Assembly: GCA_030770425.1 (NCBI GenBank)
Contig: JASJFT010000012.1
Coordinates: forward strand, 62,001-126,000
Direction of reading: 5' to 3'
DNA: 64,000 nucleotides
Source: Darksidea phi
Lineage: Eukaryota > Ascomycota > Dothideomycetes > Pleosporales > Lentitheciaceae
Part shown: positions 34,910-45,287 of the stretch, piece by piece
How the letters are laid out: every line of letters begins with the position of its first letter
Numbering within the stretch: position 1 is the first letter of the stretch
The notes under the pieces: generated by a model
What the model was told of the DNA's origin: nothing
What the model saw: only the letters and a program-made list of their open reading frames with translations
Database searches by the model: none
Program-made: the position numbers and the translations under genes

Positions 34910-36109
34910 TGTGGATTTGACGTCGCCTGGGTGAACTTTATTTTCGCCCAAAACGGCCGGATGTAATACCGGCCCCGTCCCGAATCTGTTACGTATGCTG
35001 GCGGTGTCTTACTTCTGTAGCCGTGATGCCGCAGGTGTCTTGTTGCTCTATTTGCCTTAGACAGCCACACAGAGGGCGTTGGCTCTGTGGGTCTTGGGAA
35101 ATGCTTCTCGTCCGTTCGGCCAAGGCGACAAAAATATGCTCAGCAGCTTCGCGGCGTCGTGATATGCTCGTGCGCCAATTTGCACGCAGATTCAGACATG
35201 TGTTCTGCAGCTGCGACTGAAGCTGACTCCGACTGAACACTACACCAGCTCTACGTGAAGCAAGCAGAGAGAAAGGATAGCCTGTCTACTGCTTAGTCCT
35301 CCTTATCTAGCTATTCACTCGTAAGTAACCGTGGGTAGGTGCAAAATAGAAGGGAAGGAAAGCGAAACGATCAGAAGGCGGATCTTCGTCTTCGCGTAAT
35401 TGATGTCTAGCTTACGGAAAGGCGGAATTATACGGTAGTGGGGATACGCTAGCGGCCAGCCATTGGATCAAGTCTCCTAATTGGTCTGGAACCGAGAGCT
35501 TCATGGCTGTGTGTAAGACGTCGTTGAGGGATCGGGTGCATAACCTTTATATATTTTGTTAATCTTCAATTTTGCATAATAAAGCCTCCGCTTGGTGTAG
35601 TTGGTTTATCACGTTCGGCTGCAATATCTGTTGTCACCGAAAGGTCCCTAGTTATTCTTTTTCCGCCCGTGCTCTCCTGAGGACCGGAAGCCGGCGGCAT
35701 ATGATCTCTGGTTAATCGCCACATCTAACAGACTCTAGGGAGCGGAGACAGTTGTCTCTATCAAAGGCTTAACTTTTTCTTATTTTTGCTAAATTTTCTG
35801 TCTTTCTTAGTAAATGCGCTACTGCTTTTAGAAGGTAGCAGTATGTATAGGTTACCACCCTGCGTCGCTGGGATGTTCAAGAATCCTTTCATTTAGCAAA
35901 GAATGTATAGATGACATTGGCGGTCCCTTATTGAGCAGCTATATACGAAGCATCTGATACGGACCGAATCACTGCTCACAGGATATCATAGACGAACTTT
36001 TGACATATGCAGGGATGTGATTGAGCTTCTAACGTGAGATGACTGTGTCTGGGTTTGGTTGATAAGGCGGTAGTGCGCCTCGCCTCCACACCTTGCCTTC
36101 CTATACACA
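34910..36109. other. Intergenic with a degenerate tRNA
   Basis: About 1.2 kb, AT-rich between 35540 and 35900. It contains a tRNA-like relic at 35585-35670 and no supported protein gene. Confidence 0.5.
35585..35670 (+). pseudogene. Degenerate tRNA (tRNA-Gln-like)
   Basis: The stretch CTTGGTGTAGTTGGTTTATC looks like a tRNA D arm. It is followed by an anticodon stem TTCGG (35614-35618) and CCGAA (35637-35641) around an 18-base loop that would include an intron. AGGTCCCTAGTT is like the variable and T arm start, but the T arm then reads TATTCTTTTT and cannot pair. No matching acceptor ends are visible. The order of elements recalls fungal intron-bearing tRNA-Gln; identity is a guess. Confidence 0.35.
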
Positions 36110-36782
36110 ATGCAACCTATTAAGACCTACGAAAAATACATTAGACTCAAAAGAGTTGTGAAGAGATGGCAGCATCAGATGCATGACCAGAATAGAACGA
36201 CCTCTTACCCGCGGCAGACTCAACAACAGTCCATATATCAGGGCTCACAGCCACCAAATCAGCTCCAGCCATATCCCAAAAACCCACCTTCATCCTACTC
36301 GCCGTATCACTTGCAACAGCAGCAGCAACCACGACCGGAAGCTACCAACCCCAGCAATACCAGCAGAGATCCGAAGGTTATGCCCCGCAAACCCAACCTT
36401 ATTCTTCCAGCGATCCCCGACCAGCATCGTATTTGCAGACCAGACCGCAATGGCATCCACAACAGCCCCAAAGACAACAAAATGGGTATCTAGGCACACC
36501 TTTACAACCACAGAAGAGCCATTCGCAACTCCCAAGAGTACGATTCGCAGATGAGGACAAGTATGACGGCGATTCGGGCTGCTCGTATGCCTCGGATGAC
36601 CCTTTGCCCCATCGCAGACACAAACGGCACCATCACCACCTCGCATAAGCACAACCATGATTCCGATTGTGATTACGATCGCGACCACGACCGCTCCCAC
36701 ACCTTCGAAAAAGTCCACAAGAGCCGCGACACATTCCTAGGTGCGGGTGCAGGCGGAGTCATTGACGATGCCATTTTCCCGT
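36110..36782 (+). pseudogene. Frameshifted and truncated glycine-zipper protein gene
   Basis: Frame 1 starts at ATG 36110 and reads Gln/Pro/Tyr-rich text (QTQQQSIYQGSQPPNQLQPY). Near 36335 the coding-like text moves to another frame (GSYQPQQYQQRSEGYAPQTQ ... LPRVRFADEDKYDGDSG). Near 36640 it returns to frame 1 (SHKHNHDSDCDYDRDHDRSH ... KSRDTFLGAGAGGVIDDAIF). The last segment is the beginning of a fungal glycine-zipper domain, usually followed by a Gly-rich repeat and a HKY tail; here it stops at 36782, where the 3' end of the Dabb gene begins. Two compensating frameshifts and a missing end mark it as a pseudogene. No intron can join the frames. Confidence 0.6.
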
Positions 36783-36784
36783 GG

Positions 36785-37390
36785 TCATACATCCGTATAC
36801 GTAAAGACACCCTCCTGGAAGTCGATTACTACTGTCTTCTCCAGGTACGCACCTGATGCATCTTTGAAGGCCTGGTGCACCGGGTCCTCATTAACATAAT
36901 AGTCACGGTCCTTGTTGGAATAAAATTGGACGATAAAGGCGTGGCTTATGCCTTCCTTCAGATTTCTGTTAGCGTCCTGCAACCAGGGGTAAAGAGACTC
37001 CCGTACCTGTAGATTTTCGATCGAATTATCCCTTCCACCCGTGATGGACTTGATGTACGGGGTTCGCGTGCTAGGGTCGATGCATTGTCTCCCGAGAGAG
37101 AGCATTCTCGATGTTATCTAGAATTGGTTAGGCGAGCAATCTTCTGCATGATGTATCACGCTTACGTCTTTGATCTGAAATGGAGTCACGTTCTCCTTGA
37201 ACTTGAAAAGAACGATATGCGTAGTTGGTGGACTCCCTGTCTGCGTAGGCCCTTTGGACGACAAAGCTCGATCAACCAGCCAGATGAGGGGGTTCAACGT
37301 GGTCTGCACGCCGAACAAGAAGAGAGCGGGTACGAGGAGCAAGAGGAGGCACAGCAAGAAGCTGCCGATTGCCCGTTTCCGGAGGAGCAT
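36785..37390 (-). CDS. Membrane-anchored Dabb (stress-responsive A/B barrel) domain protein
   Basis: Dabb domains are small dimeric alpha/beta barrels found in stress-induced proteins and some polyketide-cyclising enzymes; this one's activity is unknown. Exons on the minus strand: 37390-37166, 37117-37007 and 36955-36785; 168 residues. The N-terminus MLLRKRAIGSFLLCLLLLLV is a signal anchor or transmembrane helix (about 7-28). The Dabb domain spans about 58-165: THIVLFKFKENVTPFQIKD-ITSRMLSLG, PYIKSITGGRDNSIENLQ-EGISHAFIVQFYSNKDRDYY and VVIDFQEGVFTYTDV. The second intron (GTACGG, GCTAAC branch site, AAG acceptor) is in frame, but removing it restores the standard domain. A decayed partial copy lies at 21454-21800. 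Confidence 0.8.
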
Positions 37391-37959
37391 CTTGGCGATA
37401 GGCGATGCCGACTTTTTGGTCTCAAAGAAGCTCTCTGGTATAAGCAGACGTACCCGGCCTTGATCGCTCGCCCGTTTCGAGATGCGACATTGATGGCGAA
37501 GTGTATTTGGACTTATGAACCTCACGTGCCCCGCTAACTAAAGTGAGTAGCGTCTCGGCTAGGAGCTTGAGCTCGAGCCAGGCAATTTCCCCGCCTCCTC
37601 TTTCGTCAGGAATGACGTCCCCATCCAACATCCAAAGCATCCCGAGCAGCATGCAATTTCATCATGGACAAAAGTTCCCTCGCGCACAGATCCAGTTCGA
37701 GGCCGAGCGGCTGAACTTTCCCGCACGGTCGCGAAAATTGCAGGTTTGGAGGGACGCCAGCTGCATGATTGGTGTGAAGCTTGGCAGGCTCGTAGCTGTG
37801 ACGTAATGGTCAGGTGGAGGCACATCATAGCAGCGCGACTACAAAAGCCGAGTGCATTCCTTGTGTCCCTGGCCCCATCCACCCCAAAGTCTCGACTCCC
37901 GATACATTGTCCTTTTCCATCAACCCCTCAACTCCATCACACCCATCGAATCCATCGCA
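37391..37959. other. Intergenic promoter region
   Basis: Between the divergent Dabb and DUF1761 genes. It contains pyrimidine-rich sequence just before the DUF1761 start. No gene is supported. Confidence 0.5.
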
Positions 37960-38590
37960 ATGGCAACTCTGCACTGTAAGTCGCTCTCCACGCCGTAAAT
38001 GAAGCTGCCACGATGGCCGATCGAATTGCTCATGGAAACGAATCATCAACAGCATCAATGGAGCACCATCACTAACAATCCCGTTTCTAGACCTGCCTCC
38101 CGTCAAGCCTTCGGCCATCGCCCTCGGCACTGCCTTCAACCACGCCGTCTCGCTCGCCGTCCTCGGTCCCGTCTTCGGCGACGCCTACCGCCGCGCACAG
38201 GCTGCAAACTCCAAAGAGGAGTACTTCCACACTAAGGAGGCTGCCACCGCCGCCGCATCATGGGGTAGCTCGCTCGTTGGCTCCGCCATCCAGGCATATG
38301 GTGTCGGCGCTTTGATCAACGCTACCGGTACCCTCACCTACAAGGGCGCTGCATACCTCGGCTCATTGATCTTCTTCGCTTCCGCTGCTCCTTCGGTACG
38401 TCATCACTACTCTGATATCATGACATCCTCAGGAACAAGAGCTAACGATATGTAGGTTGTCTCCCAGGTCCTCACCGAGAAGCGCCCGCTCGACACCATC
38501 GCCATCGGTGCCCTTGCCCGCGGCCTCGAGACCATCGGTCTGTCAATGTTCCTCACCTACTGGGGAACCCGCACCAACCCCTTCGACTAA
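37960..38590 (+). CDS. DUF1761-family small membrane protein
   Basis: Exons 37960-37975 (16 bases), 38091-38395 and 38456-38590; 151 residues. The tiny first exon codes MATLH and one base of the next codon; splicing gives MATLHYLPPVKPSAIALGTA, the normal fungal DUF1761 start. The domain runs through FNHAVSLAVLGPVFGDAYRR, KEAATAAASWGSSLVGSAIQ, GALINATGTLTYKGAAYLGS, then after the last intron VVSQVLTEKRPLDTIAIGAL and ETIGLSMFLTYWGTRTNPFD. It has about four membrane helices. Family function is unknown; in fungi it is widespread and usually highly expressed, consistent with the clean splice sites. Confidence 0.9.
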
Positions 38591-39556
38591 GCGGTTTATG
38601 ATGAGGTCTTGGTAGGGGAGGAGGAGTTTCCGGTTTTCTTCGAGCTATAGATTGATCACTCGGTCTTTGATGATGCGAGATGAGATATGAAGGGGCAAGG
38701 CGAATTGTCTCTAAGCGACATATGTAACACCACCTCTCAATTGAAACTGCATAATCAAATCACACACTCTCCTCTTCGCCGATATTATACGTCCACGTAT
38801 GCCTCCATGCTCCAAGGAATATGTCGGTCGAGGTGTATCGAGGTGTATCGAAGTAATGCCTATCATGGCATTGCTTGCCCTATTTTGTGTGAACATCTGC
38901 TACTCTCTTGTAGACAACGCATGTTAGTGCGCGTAGTGGTGCTTCGCGGCAACAATACAGGATCAGTCGTCACTACAATGCCCTATAACCATAATGTGCA
39001 TGTAGCCATCTTGTAGAAGTGGTGCAGAGTTCCCTAGCTCCATCAATCCTCATGAGCTAACATCTCCGAAATTCAAATTCCTAGAGAGCTATTTTTTCTA
39101 CCATGCCAGGTTACGTGATCGCAGAAAAAGGGTTCTCCCTTGAGAACCCAACTTCGCCGTCTGCGTTGAGAGAACGATGCGTGATTACGATGATGCTATA
39201 GGTTCCCTAGATGTTTCAAGATATTCGGGACGAAATGCCTTTTTATGTCACCTTTTGGGGCTATTCTGCGAGTTTGACGATGCGACGGCTGCCACTCATT
39301 CGATAGCTTCCCTAGACAGGTGCTAGCTTCCTAGTAATTAGTGTTCGACAGTACATGCCCGTGACAGAAAGGAATTGAGCAGAACGAGCGTTGGAGATGT
39401 ATCCTTTAGAGAAATGGGAATCAATATGTTCGCTGCAAAGATTGCGTGCGAGATGGGTGCATGAACGCGTTTTCGCACGCAGATGCTACATGGTCTCGAA
39501 AGTAACAAGGTAGTGACTGCGATAACCTGGAGAATTGTTGGGCCATTATTGATACG
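38591..39556. other. Intergenic, no supported gene
   Basis: 3' flank of the DUF1761 gene and of the F-box pseudogene. Short ORFs only. Confidence 0.55.
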
Positions 39557-41091
39557 CTAGACTAAAGTCGATTTGTCTCTCCCTTGAAAACGTAGATTCA
39601 GTGAGTGCAGCCGATACGCCCGCAATGCCTCTTCCATTGTTGCTTCATAGTTCAGGTCGTTGCTGCCTTCTCCCTTGCCAGAATTGTTGCAATCTGCCTC
39701 GATTAATAAGGGATTCGAGAAGAGAATACACCAGGTCCCAGTCATACCTGTTTGTCGAGCAACTTGGAGTGTGTTGATCGATGACCGGACATGGTCACGT
39801 TCGGAAAGCAAACGTATAGTTTGTAACCAAGACCCGGATACGCGAGGTACGAATGCCCGTTCTTCTCTACGTGATACTTTGCGCCATACTTGTATTTGTT
39901 TTAGATTTGCACATCGAACCTTGCGTAAAAGGTCATGTTTCAAGGCTGGAAATTCCACTCTGCAAGCTAAGGAGGTCGTTCTGGTACGGCCGGATGCCCC
40001 AGTTATTTGCAGTGTCATTAGAATGGAAAAAGAGCGTTTCGATGTTTTGTGGTAGCTTTTGAAAACGGTAGAAAGATCCTTAAGGGGTGAGATCGCCTTA
40101 AGTTTCGTCGTCACTCTCTTCCAAGCCACCACTCTGAGCATACTGATAGGCCGCGAAGTTAACATGTGGGCGCTCTAACGATGCGGTTTGGCAACTCACT
40201 TGCCTCAATAAATTCGATTGACGTGACGAAATCTTCATTGGCCCCATCCACAAAGCTGAAAGGGGTTACAGAGAATTGAAATGTTTTGAGCGCACGAAAA
40301 GCTTCCAGAAATTCCTTAAGGCGTGTCGCAGAGGTGTATATGCAGTCGAGCAGGTAGATATGGGGATACGTGCGACATTGTATGCGATAGAGATACAAAG
40401 CCGTGGTATTGCCAACCCATTTTTGAACGGTGAAGTATTCAATGCGGAAGGTGTTTAGCGTCGGGAGAGTAAGGAATGGCTCACAATTTGGTAGTACTAG
40501 GACGTAATCTTCATCATGAAAGTAGACAATGAAGTTTGCAATTTGCAAAGCTAGGCACGTTGCTTGGCCTTCGCCGAGAGTTGGCTGGGTTGACATCTGC
40601 TCTCCACAAAGTCTAAATTGCGGATGATGCTGCACGTTTGGCGATTGGCGCAGCAGCAGGAGAAGTGCGCGAAGTCCCTGCTCCTCCATCGCGTATTCCA
40701 AATTTGTTCGTCAGGACCCAATTGTTTAGCAGCTTCTGAGAATAGAGTAGTGTCTTTAGGTAGCATATCCTTAGCGACCTGCGGAAGATTGAGAGTTCTT
40801 GGTGTTAGGATCTAGGACCGGGGTGAACAATCCAAGATCAGGCCGCCGGAGAAGGCTCCTCAGAAAGCGTATTATTCGTCGTTTTGGCGGGAACTTATGA
40901 AGTCATATGCAGCTCTCATTGTGCCATGTTGGCGAATGAACGTCAAAATGGCTGAACAGAGTTGACTGAGCCACATCTCGGGGGGTAAGGCAGAGACTAT
41001 AAAGGGTTTGGCGGTCCTCGCTCGGGTGAAGTCGCTCCATGGAATGCCGAACTAGCTCGATAGGCTGGTCGAGGAGCCTGAAGGGCGCCAT
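39557..41091 (-). pseudogene. F-box-like protein pseudogene
   Basis: Starts with ATG at 41091: MAPFRLLDQPIELVRHSMER-LHPSEDRQTLYSLCL is the common ascomycete F-box (DLPxEL) form. Further coding-like pieces in different frames are RFLRSLLRRPDLGLFTPVLD (near 40870), MLPKDTTLFSEAAKQLGPDE (40765), EYAMEEQGLRALLLLLRQSP (40700), then an intact run to about 40190, and later LPQNIETLFFHSNDTANNWG-IRPYQNDLLSLQSGISSLET with a TGA. The changes of frame lack splice signals at several points (for example inside EQIW/EYAMEEQ and NVQH/LDFVES). I take it as a decayed gene; a heavily spliced functional gene is less likely. Confidence 0.6.
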
Positions 41092-42237
41092 GATTTCTTC
41101 GTCTGTTCAGTCTTGACGCATCGCCGCAGTTCGGAGTGCTAATTGAGAGCCGGAGCAGTGTAGCGAGTACAAGGGCGAAAAGCCGGGTAGATGACCCTAC
41201 CTTTTATGCAGGTGCGGACCACCGTTGTTCTCAGTCACTAGATAAGATCGAATGGTCGCGACAGGGGAGCAACGCGGTCGGCCAACTGTCGTGGTTAGCT
41301 TCTCTGATTAAGGCCCCGCACATATGTTTGTTCCCTAAACTCGGACAGTTACTTGCAACACAGTGAAGATAATCATGTGTCCTGTTGCACCTCGTCCGCA
41401 CCCAAGTTACACACTCCACATCAGCAATTGGTAAGCACCTTAGCATCGAGACTGTCAATCTTCTACTAATCGGGAACAATCTACTGGAAGCAGACTCTCT
41501 GACGAAGAAAGCACCCTGCGGCTTCACCCTCTAGGATTTTTGCCTGCTCACGCCATCGACACGTGTAATTCCAAAGACTCCACAATCGCGCTAAACCGGG
41601 CTGATCAACGCGGATTCAAGTGACCCCTGAGGGGTATGCATCGGAGTATTCCCGGACCTCCCTGATAGGAACGCACGAGTCCACTTTACACAGTAGAGCC
41701 GTAGCAAAGCCGTCGGATCAATATCCCGGCAGTGCGGAGTCGTCTCGGGTAGGCCCGCAAGCACCACGAACCAGTTTTCAGCAGTCTCCTTCCGGGTTCC
41801 GCTCGCAAAGCAGCGCAAGTAGTAGATTGAATGTGTGTTTCTGCTTGTGAATGGTGCGGAGAATTACCTGGCACGCTGTAACGTGACAAGCTAGAGCGGA
41901 TCGCCGATAAGCGAGAACCGTTTTGAAACGGAGGAAGAGTCACACGATCGATGAAGGGTCGTGACAGAGGTGTGGCCGGGTGTTACGGTATGAGTATCCT
42001 CAGGATACGGTTAAGGATACTATAGAGCAGGGTAAGACATTTGATATCTTCGCTAAGATGGAAGCAGAGCACTTTCATGAATTGAAACGCCAGATGGCTA
42101 GTATGCAGCAGGCCCACACGTATCATACATATACTTTACACTTCGCCCGTGGTATACATTCCAAGTACAGTGAGCCGAAAAGCAATGGTCTAGAGTCGAT
42201 GCTTGCGCATGCGATGGAGGGTGTCGAAACGTGTGTG
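41092..42237. other. Intergenic, no supported gene
   Basis: Contains a plus-strand frame without ATG (41980-42282, reading YEYPQDTVKDTIEQGKTFDI) that overlaps the 3' end of the DUF1279 gene, and a small perfect hairpin GTATCCTCAGGATAC at 41994-42008. Neither is strong enough to call. Confidence 0.45.
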
Positions 42238-43070
42238 TTATTTGGGTTTGGCTCTTCCGACGGTATAACCCCAACCTCGTAAAGTTTTGGCAACTTTCGG
42301 AAGAACAGCCGCTGTGAGTGGGATTCGTATAAAGATGAGCGACTTGTGGATGGCGTACGCAAGCGCGAGTTGGGTCCAGATGGCTGCAGAGTGGGTCAGC
42401 AATGGTTGCAAAGCTCCTGAATAGCAGGCCCCGTACATGCTCTAGCCGCGCTATCCCTCGCCCCGGCCTGTTCCATCTCGCTGCTGTGGCCCAGGAACCG
42501 CTCCCTGTGGGCTGCTTCCGGGAGCTCCTCCGGAATGGATGCTTCCGTAGACTCAGCCGGCTTCCACAAATTCGGGAACGGTATCCGAAGAACGCTCTTC
42601 ACCGATTCGACAACTACATGCTCGTAGTGGCCTATCCTCTCCACACCCAGCGTCCGGACGGCCAGAAAGCAGAAGGGGAAGTCGAGTGCGGTCAAGCCAA
42701 GATAGACCCACAACGCAAGCCAGCCGTATTCCCGCGAAAGCTTCTTGAACCGCTGGGTAAGTGAAAGCGCAGGCTCGGGGCTGCCTAGATGTGGGGTGGG
42801 GTTGGGTGTTCGGGAGGGCTTTTGCTCGCTCTTGAAGCGCAGAGAGCGGAGGCGGCGACCGAGCGCTGTTCGCGGGCCCCGCAGGATGAGAAGCGCATTG
42901 TGCTGGAAAGGCCGAGTCGGGAGGCTTGCGCGGGCGATGGTTGTGGGACTCGCTGACGAGAAGGCACGTAGGAAAGGCGCTGAGGGCCAAATTGCCGAGC
43001 GCCACCGGGGGGGGAGACGGCTCCGGAACAGGAGCCGCTCTGTCCAGATGCGGGCGGCGGGCGTGTTCAT
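42238..43070 (-). CDS. Mitochondrial DUF1279 protein (FAM210-like)
   Basis: DUF1279 proteins of the FAM210/NAT2 type are mitochondrial inner-membrane proteins linked to mitochondrial homeostasis; their biochemical role is unclear. Exons on the minus strand: 43070-42437 and 42383-42238; 259 residues. The N-terminal 70 residues are Arg/Ser/Ala-rich with almost no acidic residues, as in a mitochondrial presequence. The domain reads RFKKLSREYGWLALWVYLGL then TALDFPFCFLAVRTLGVERI-GHYEHVVVE, and after the intron SIWTQLALAYAIHKSLIFIR-IPLTAAVLPKVAKTLRGWGY, ending GRAKPK. Intron donor is GTACGG, branch TGCTGACC and acceptor CTGCAG; without splicing the C-terminal helix would be lost. The start is the first in-frame ATG (MNTPAARIW). 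Confidence 0.87.
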
Positions 43071-44867
43071 CGAAGATGTCAATCGGGCGAGCAGCGTGGC
43101 GTGCAAAAGTGTGTTTCAAACAGAATTGAAGGTGATGGTGACGAGCCCTCAGGTACTGCGCGCAAGGGTCCTTCGGGCCGACCAGGTCCGGTGCCACAGT
43201 CCCGCTTCCGGTCCGTGCACGAACAGTGGAACATTTTGAGTTCTTGCGACGAGAGGGGCGCGCATGCATGCTTCTCCCGCCGTTCTAGAAGGAGGATGCA
43301 GGAGGCTACATCCCCCCGTTCTTGACCGCTACTGAGTCGCCGGCCTGAAACCGGGCCGCACATAGCAACGCACTCTCTCTGGTGGCCTCCGGCGCTTCTA
43401 GGCACGACCCCCGACCCAGTCCGGCATGACGAGCCCTTCCGGCAAGGGATCCGCAGACAAAGCCTCGCCGACTTCCCAGCCGTCCCAGAGCCGTCGAGGG
43501 ATGCATTAGAGCGTGCGCCCAAACGACGTTGACGCGGCCGAGAGTGGGGGGTTCCAGAGTCAGTCACGCGACCCGCCAACATTCACGGACTCATTACACG
43601 ACCAACGACCACAGCCCGGGCCGCATGGCACGACTTGACGCATTGGAGATTGGTAGCAGTATCAGTAACAGTTGGGCGCACCAGTCCAGACGCTCCGAAC
43701 GCTAAACTACGGGGCCAGGGCCCACTGTGCCAATATACTGGTATAGGGGGATACCGCCATGGCCGATGTCTCGGTGGTACAGCTGCTGTGGTACCCGGAC
43801 GAGAACTCTTTTCCTAGTCGTCGACGCTCGCAGCTCCGTCCGCGAGTCATTCCGACGCACATGGAGCGTTTTAACACAAGCACCACGTCTCATTAGCCTG
43901 AAATGAGATAGCATGGGTGCAGCCACAGCAGCTTCCCGGGACAATCCCGCCTCGACTGCAGCTGCTCGCCGCTTTTCTGGCCGTTTCATGGCGACAATCG
44001 CTCCCCAATTCCCGGCGCCAACCTCCACTGCCGACCCTCAACTGCTCCGCCCCGACCAGGCGTCCCCCCCCTTCTACTGTCCAACATCGTGCGCCTCGCT
44101 AGACTGCCTCTTTCTGGACAATCTCCCTGCCACTCGCCGCACCTCCCTGAAGGTTTGCGGCGCCTGAACAGAGTTTCTGCCCTCCCAACCCTGCTACCGC
44201 ACCAGTCGCAAACTCTGAACTACCCGTGTCGAGTGCTGAGCAGTCCCGTTATTAAGTCATCCCAGGCATATAAAACTTCCTCGGACGGATCCCGCTGCTC
44301 CTTGATTCGTCTGCCATCCTGAGCGCCTTCGTCCTCAGCGCTGTGCTGACCGCACCCGAGGGGAGAGGGACTGCTTTCTGCGTCCCGGCGCTGCGGTTCT
44401 GCTGGCCCCTCGACAACCTGGAACGGCGCCGCGCAGCTCGGCTGACTCTCAAATTTTTGACAGGCATTCATCGCTGCCTGGTGGGCCAGGGCATCCCGCT
44501 CAAAGCCTTTGTCGAACGGGCATTGCGGGCGTAGTGTCGCACTTGCACTTCGCTTCAGATTCTGACAGCATCCAAATACAGCACAACTGTTTGAGGCTTC
44601 TGCTAAGCACCTTGCCTTACGCAGCTGCATGACTTGCCACTAAGGATCTGCCCTGTCTTCCCACGTGGTGGACTGCTCTTATAGTTGTACGTGATCACCT
44701 ATATACTTTGTATATATACCTCTCCCCGGAACATGGTGTCGTGCTCCATTCTCTATCCTCAGTCTCTCTTCTTATCTGCCGCACCCATCGTTATCGAAGT
44801 TGTTTATTTCTCGTCCACCCTACTTCCTCATTTAGCCTTCTCCGCACATAAGCAATATACTTCGAGC
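43071..44867. other. Intergenic, GC-rich, no supported gene
   Basis: About 1.8 kb upstream of the divergent DUF1279 and small hypothetical genes. Overlapping Arg/Pro-rich ORFs on both strands have no motifs. No RNA gene was recognised. Confidence 0.5.
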
Positions 44868-45149
44868 ATGGGTAACACCGAATATATAGGAGGCTACGGC
44901 CACCTCACCCTCTCCCAAGCTGTCAATCTCGCCCAGAACAGCGACGGCGGAGTTGACCGACGGCTTGCACAACACCTCGAAAAGAAGCTGGGTGAAGTCT
45001 ACTCTCGACTACAAGCTCAGCCAAATTCCTACATCTTGCCTCCGGATGAATTCGCATTAGTCAACTATTACCGCGCACGATTTGGAGAATCGGAATTAAT
45101 AAAGAGCGCCACAAAACGATTCTGGGATAACCATCACGGCACCCGCTGA
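44868..45149 (+). CDS. Small hypothetical protein
   Basis: Single exon, 93 residues, starting at the ATG of MGNTEYIGGYGHLTLSQAVN. The longer upstream frame has no good start context. The protein is soluble and mostly helical, with an amphipathic region DRRLAQHLEKKLGEVYSRLQ and a compact C-terminus PDEFALVNYYRARFGESELI-KSATKRFW. No signal peptide, membrane segment or cysteines. Amino-acid composition and steady frame use look real. No family recognised. It lies 138 bases before the PNGase A gene on the same strand. Confidence 0.6.
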   Translation: MGNTEYIGGYGHLTLSQAVNLAQNSDGGVDRRLAQHLEKKLGEVYSRLQAQPNSYILPPDEFALVNYYRARFGESELIKSATKRFWDNHHGTR

Positions 45150-45287
45150 CCACCCGCGCTCTCTCATCCATAGCTTTCAGCGTTTCATGAGGTCCGTACA
45201 GCCTGAGCTACCGCTAGAGACTTTGAGCACTAATAAGTCGACAGCGTTTTTCCCACCATCCTCAAATTCATACTCGGCGTAAACGGA

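Noticed and set aside
41994..42008. Hairpin GTATCCTCAGGATAC
   Set aside because: Only a 7-base stem with a 1-base loop; too small to propose a function.
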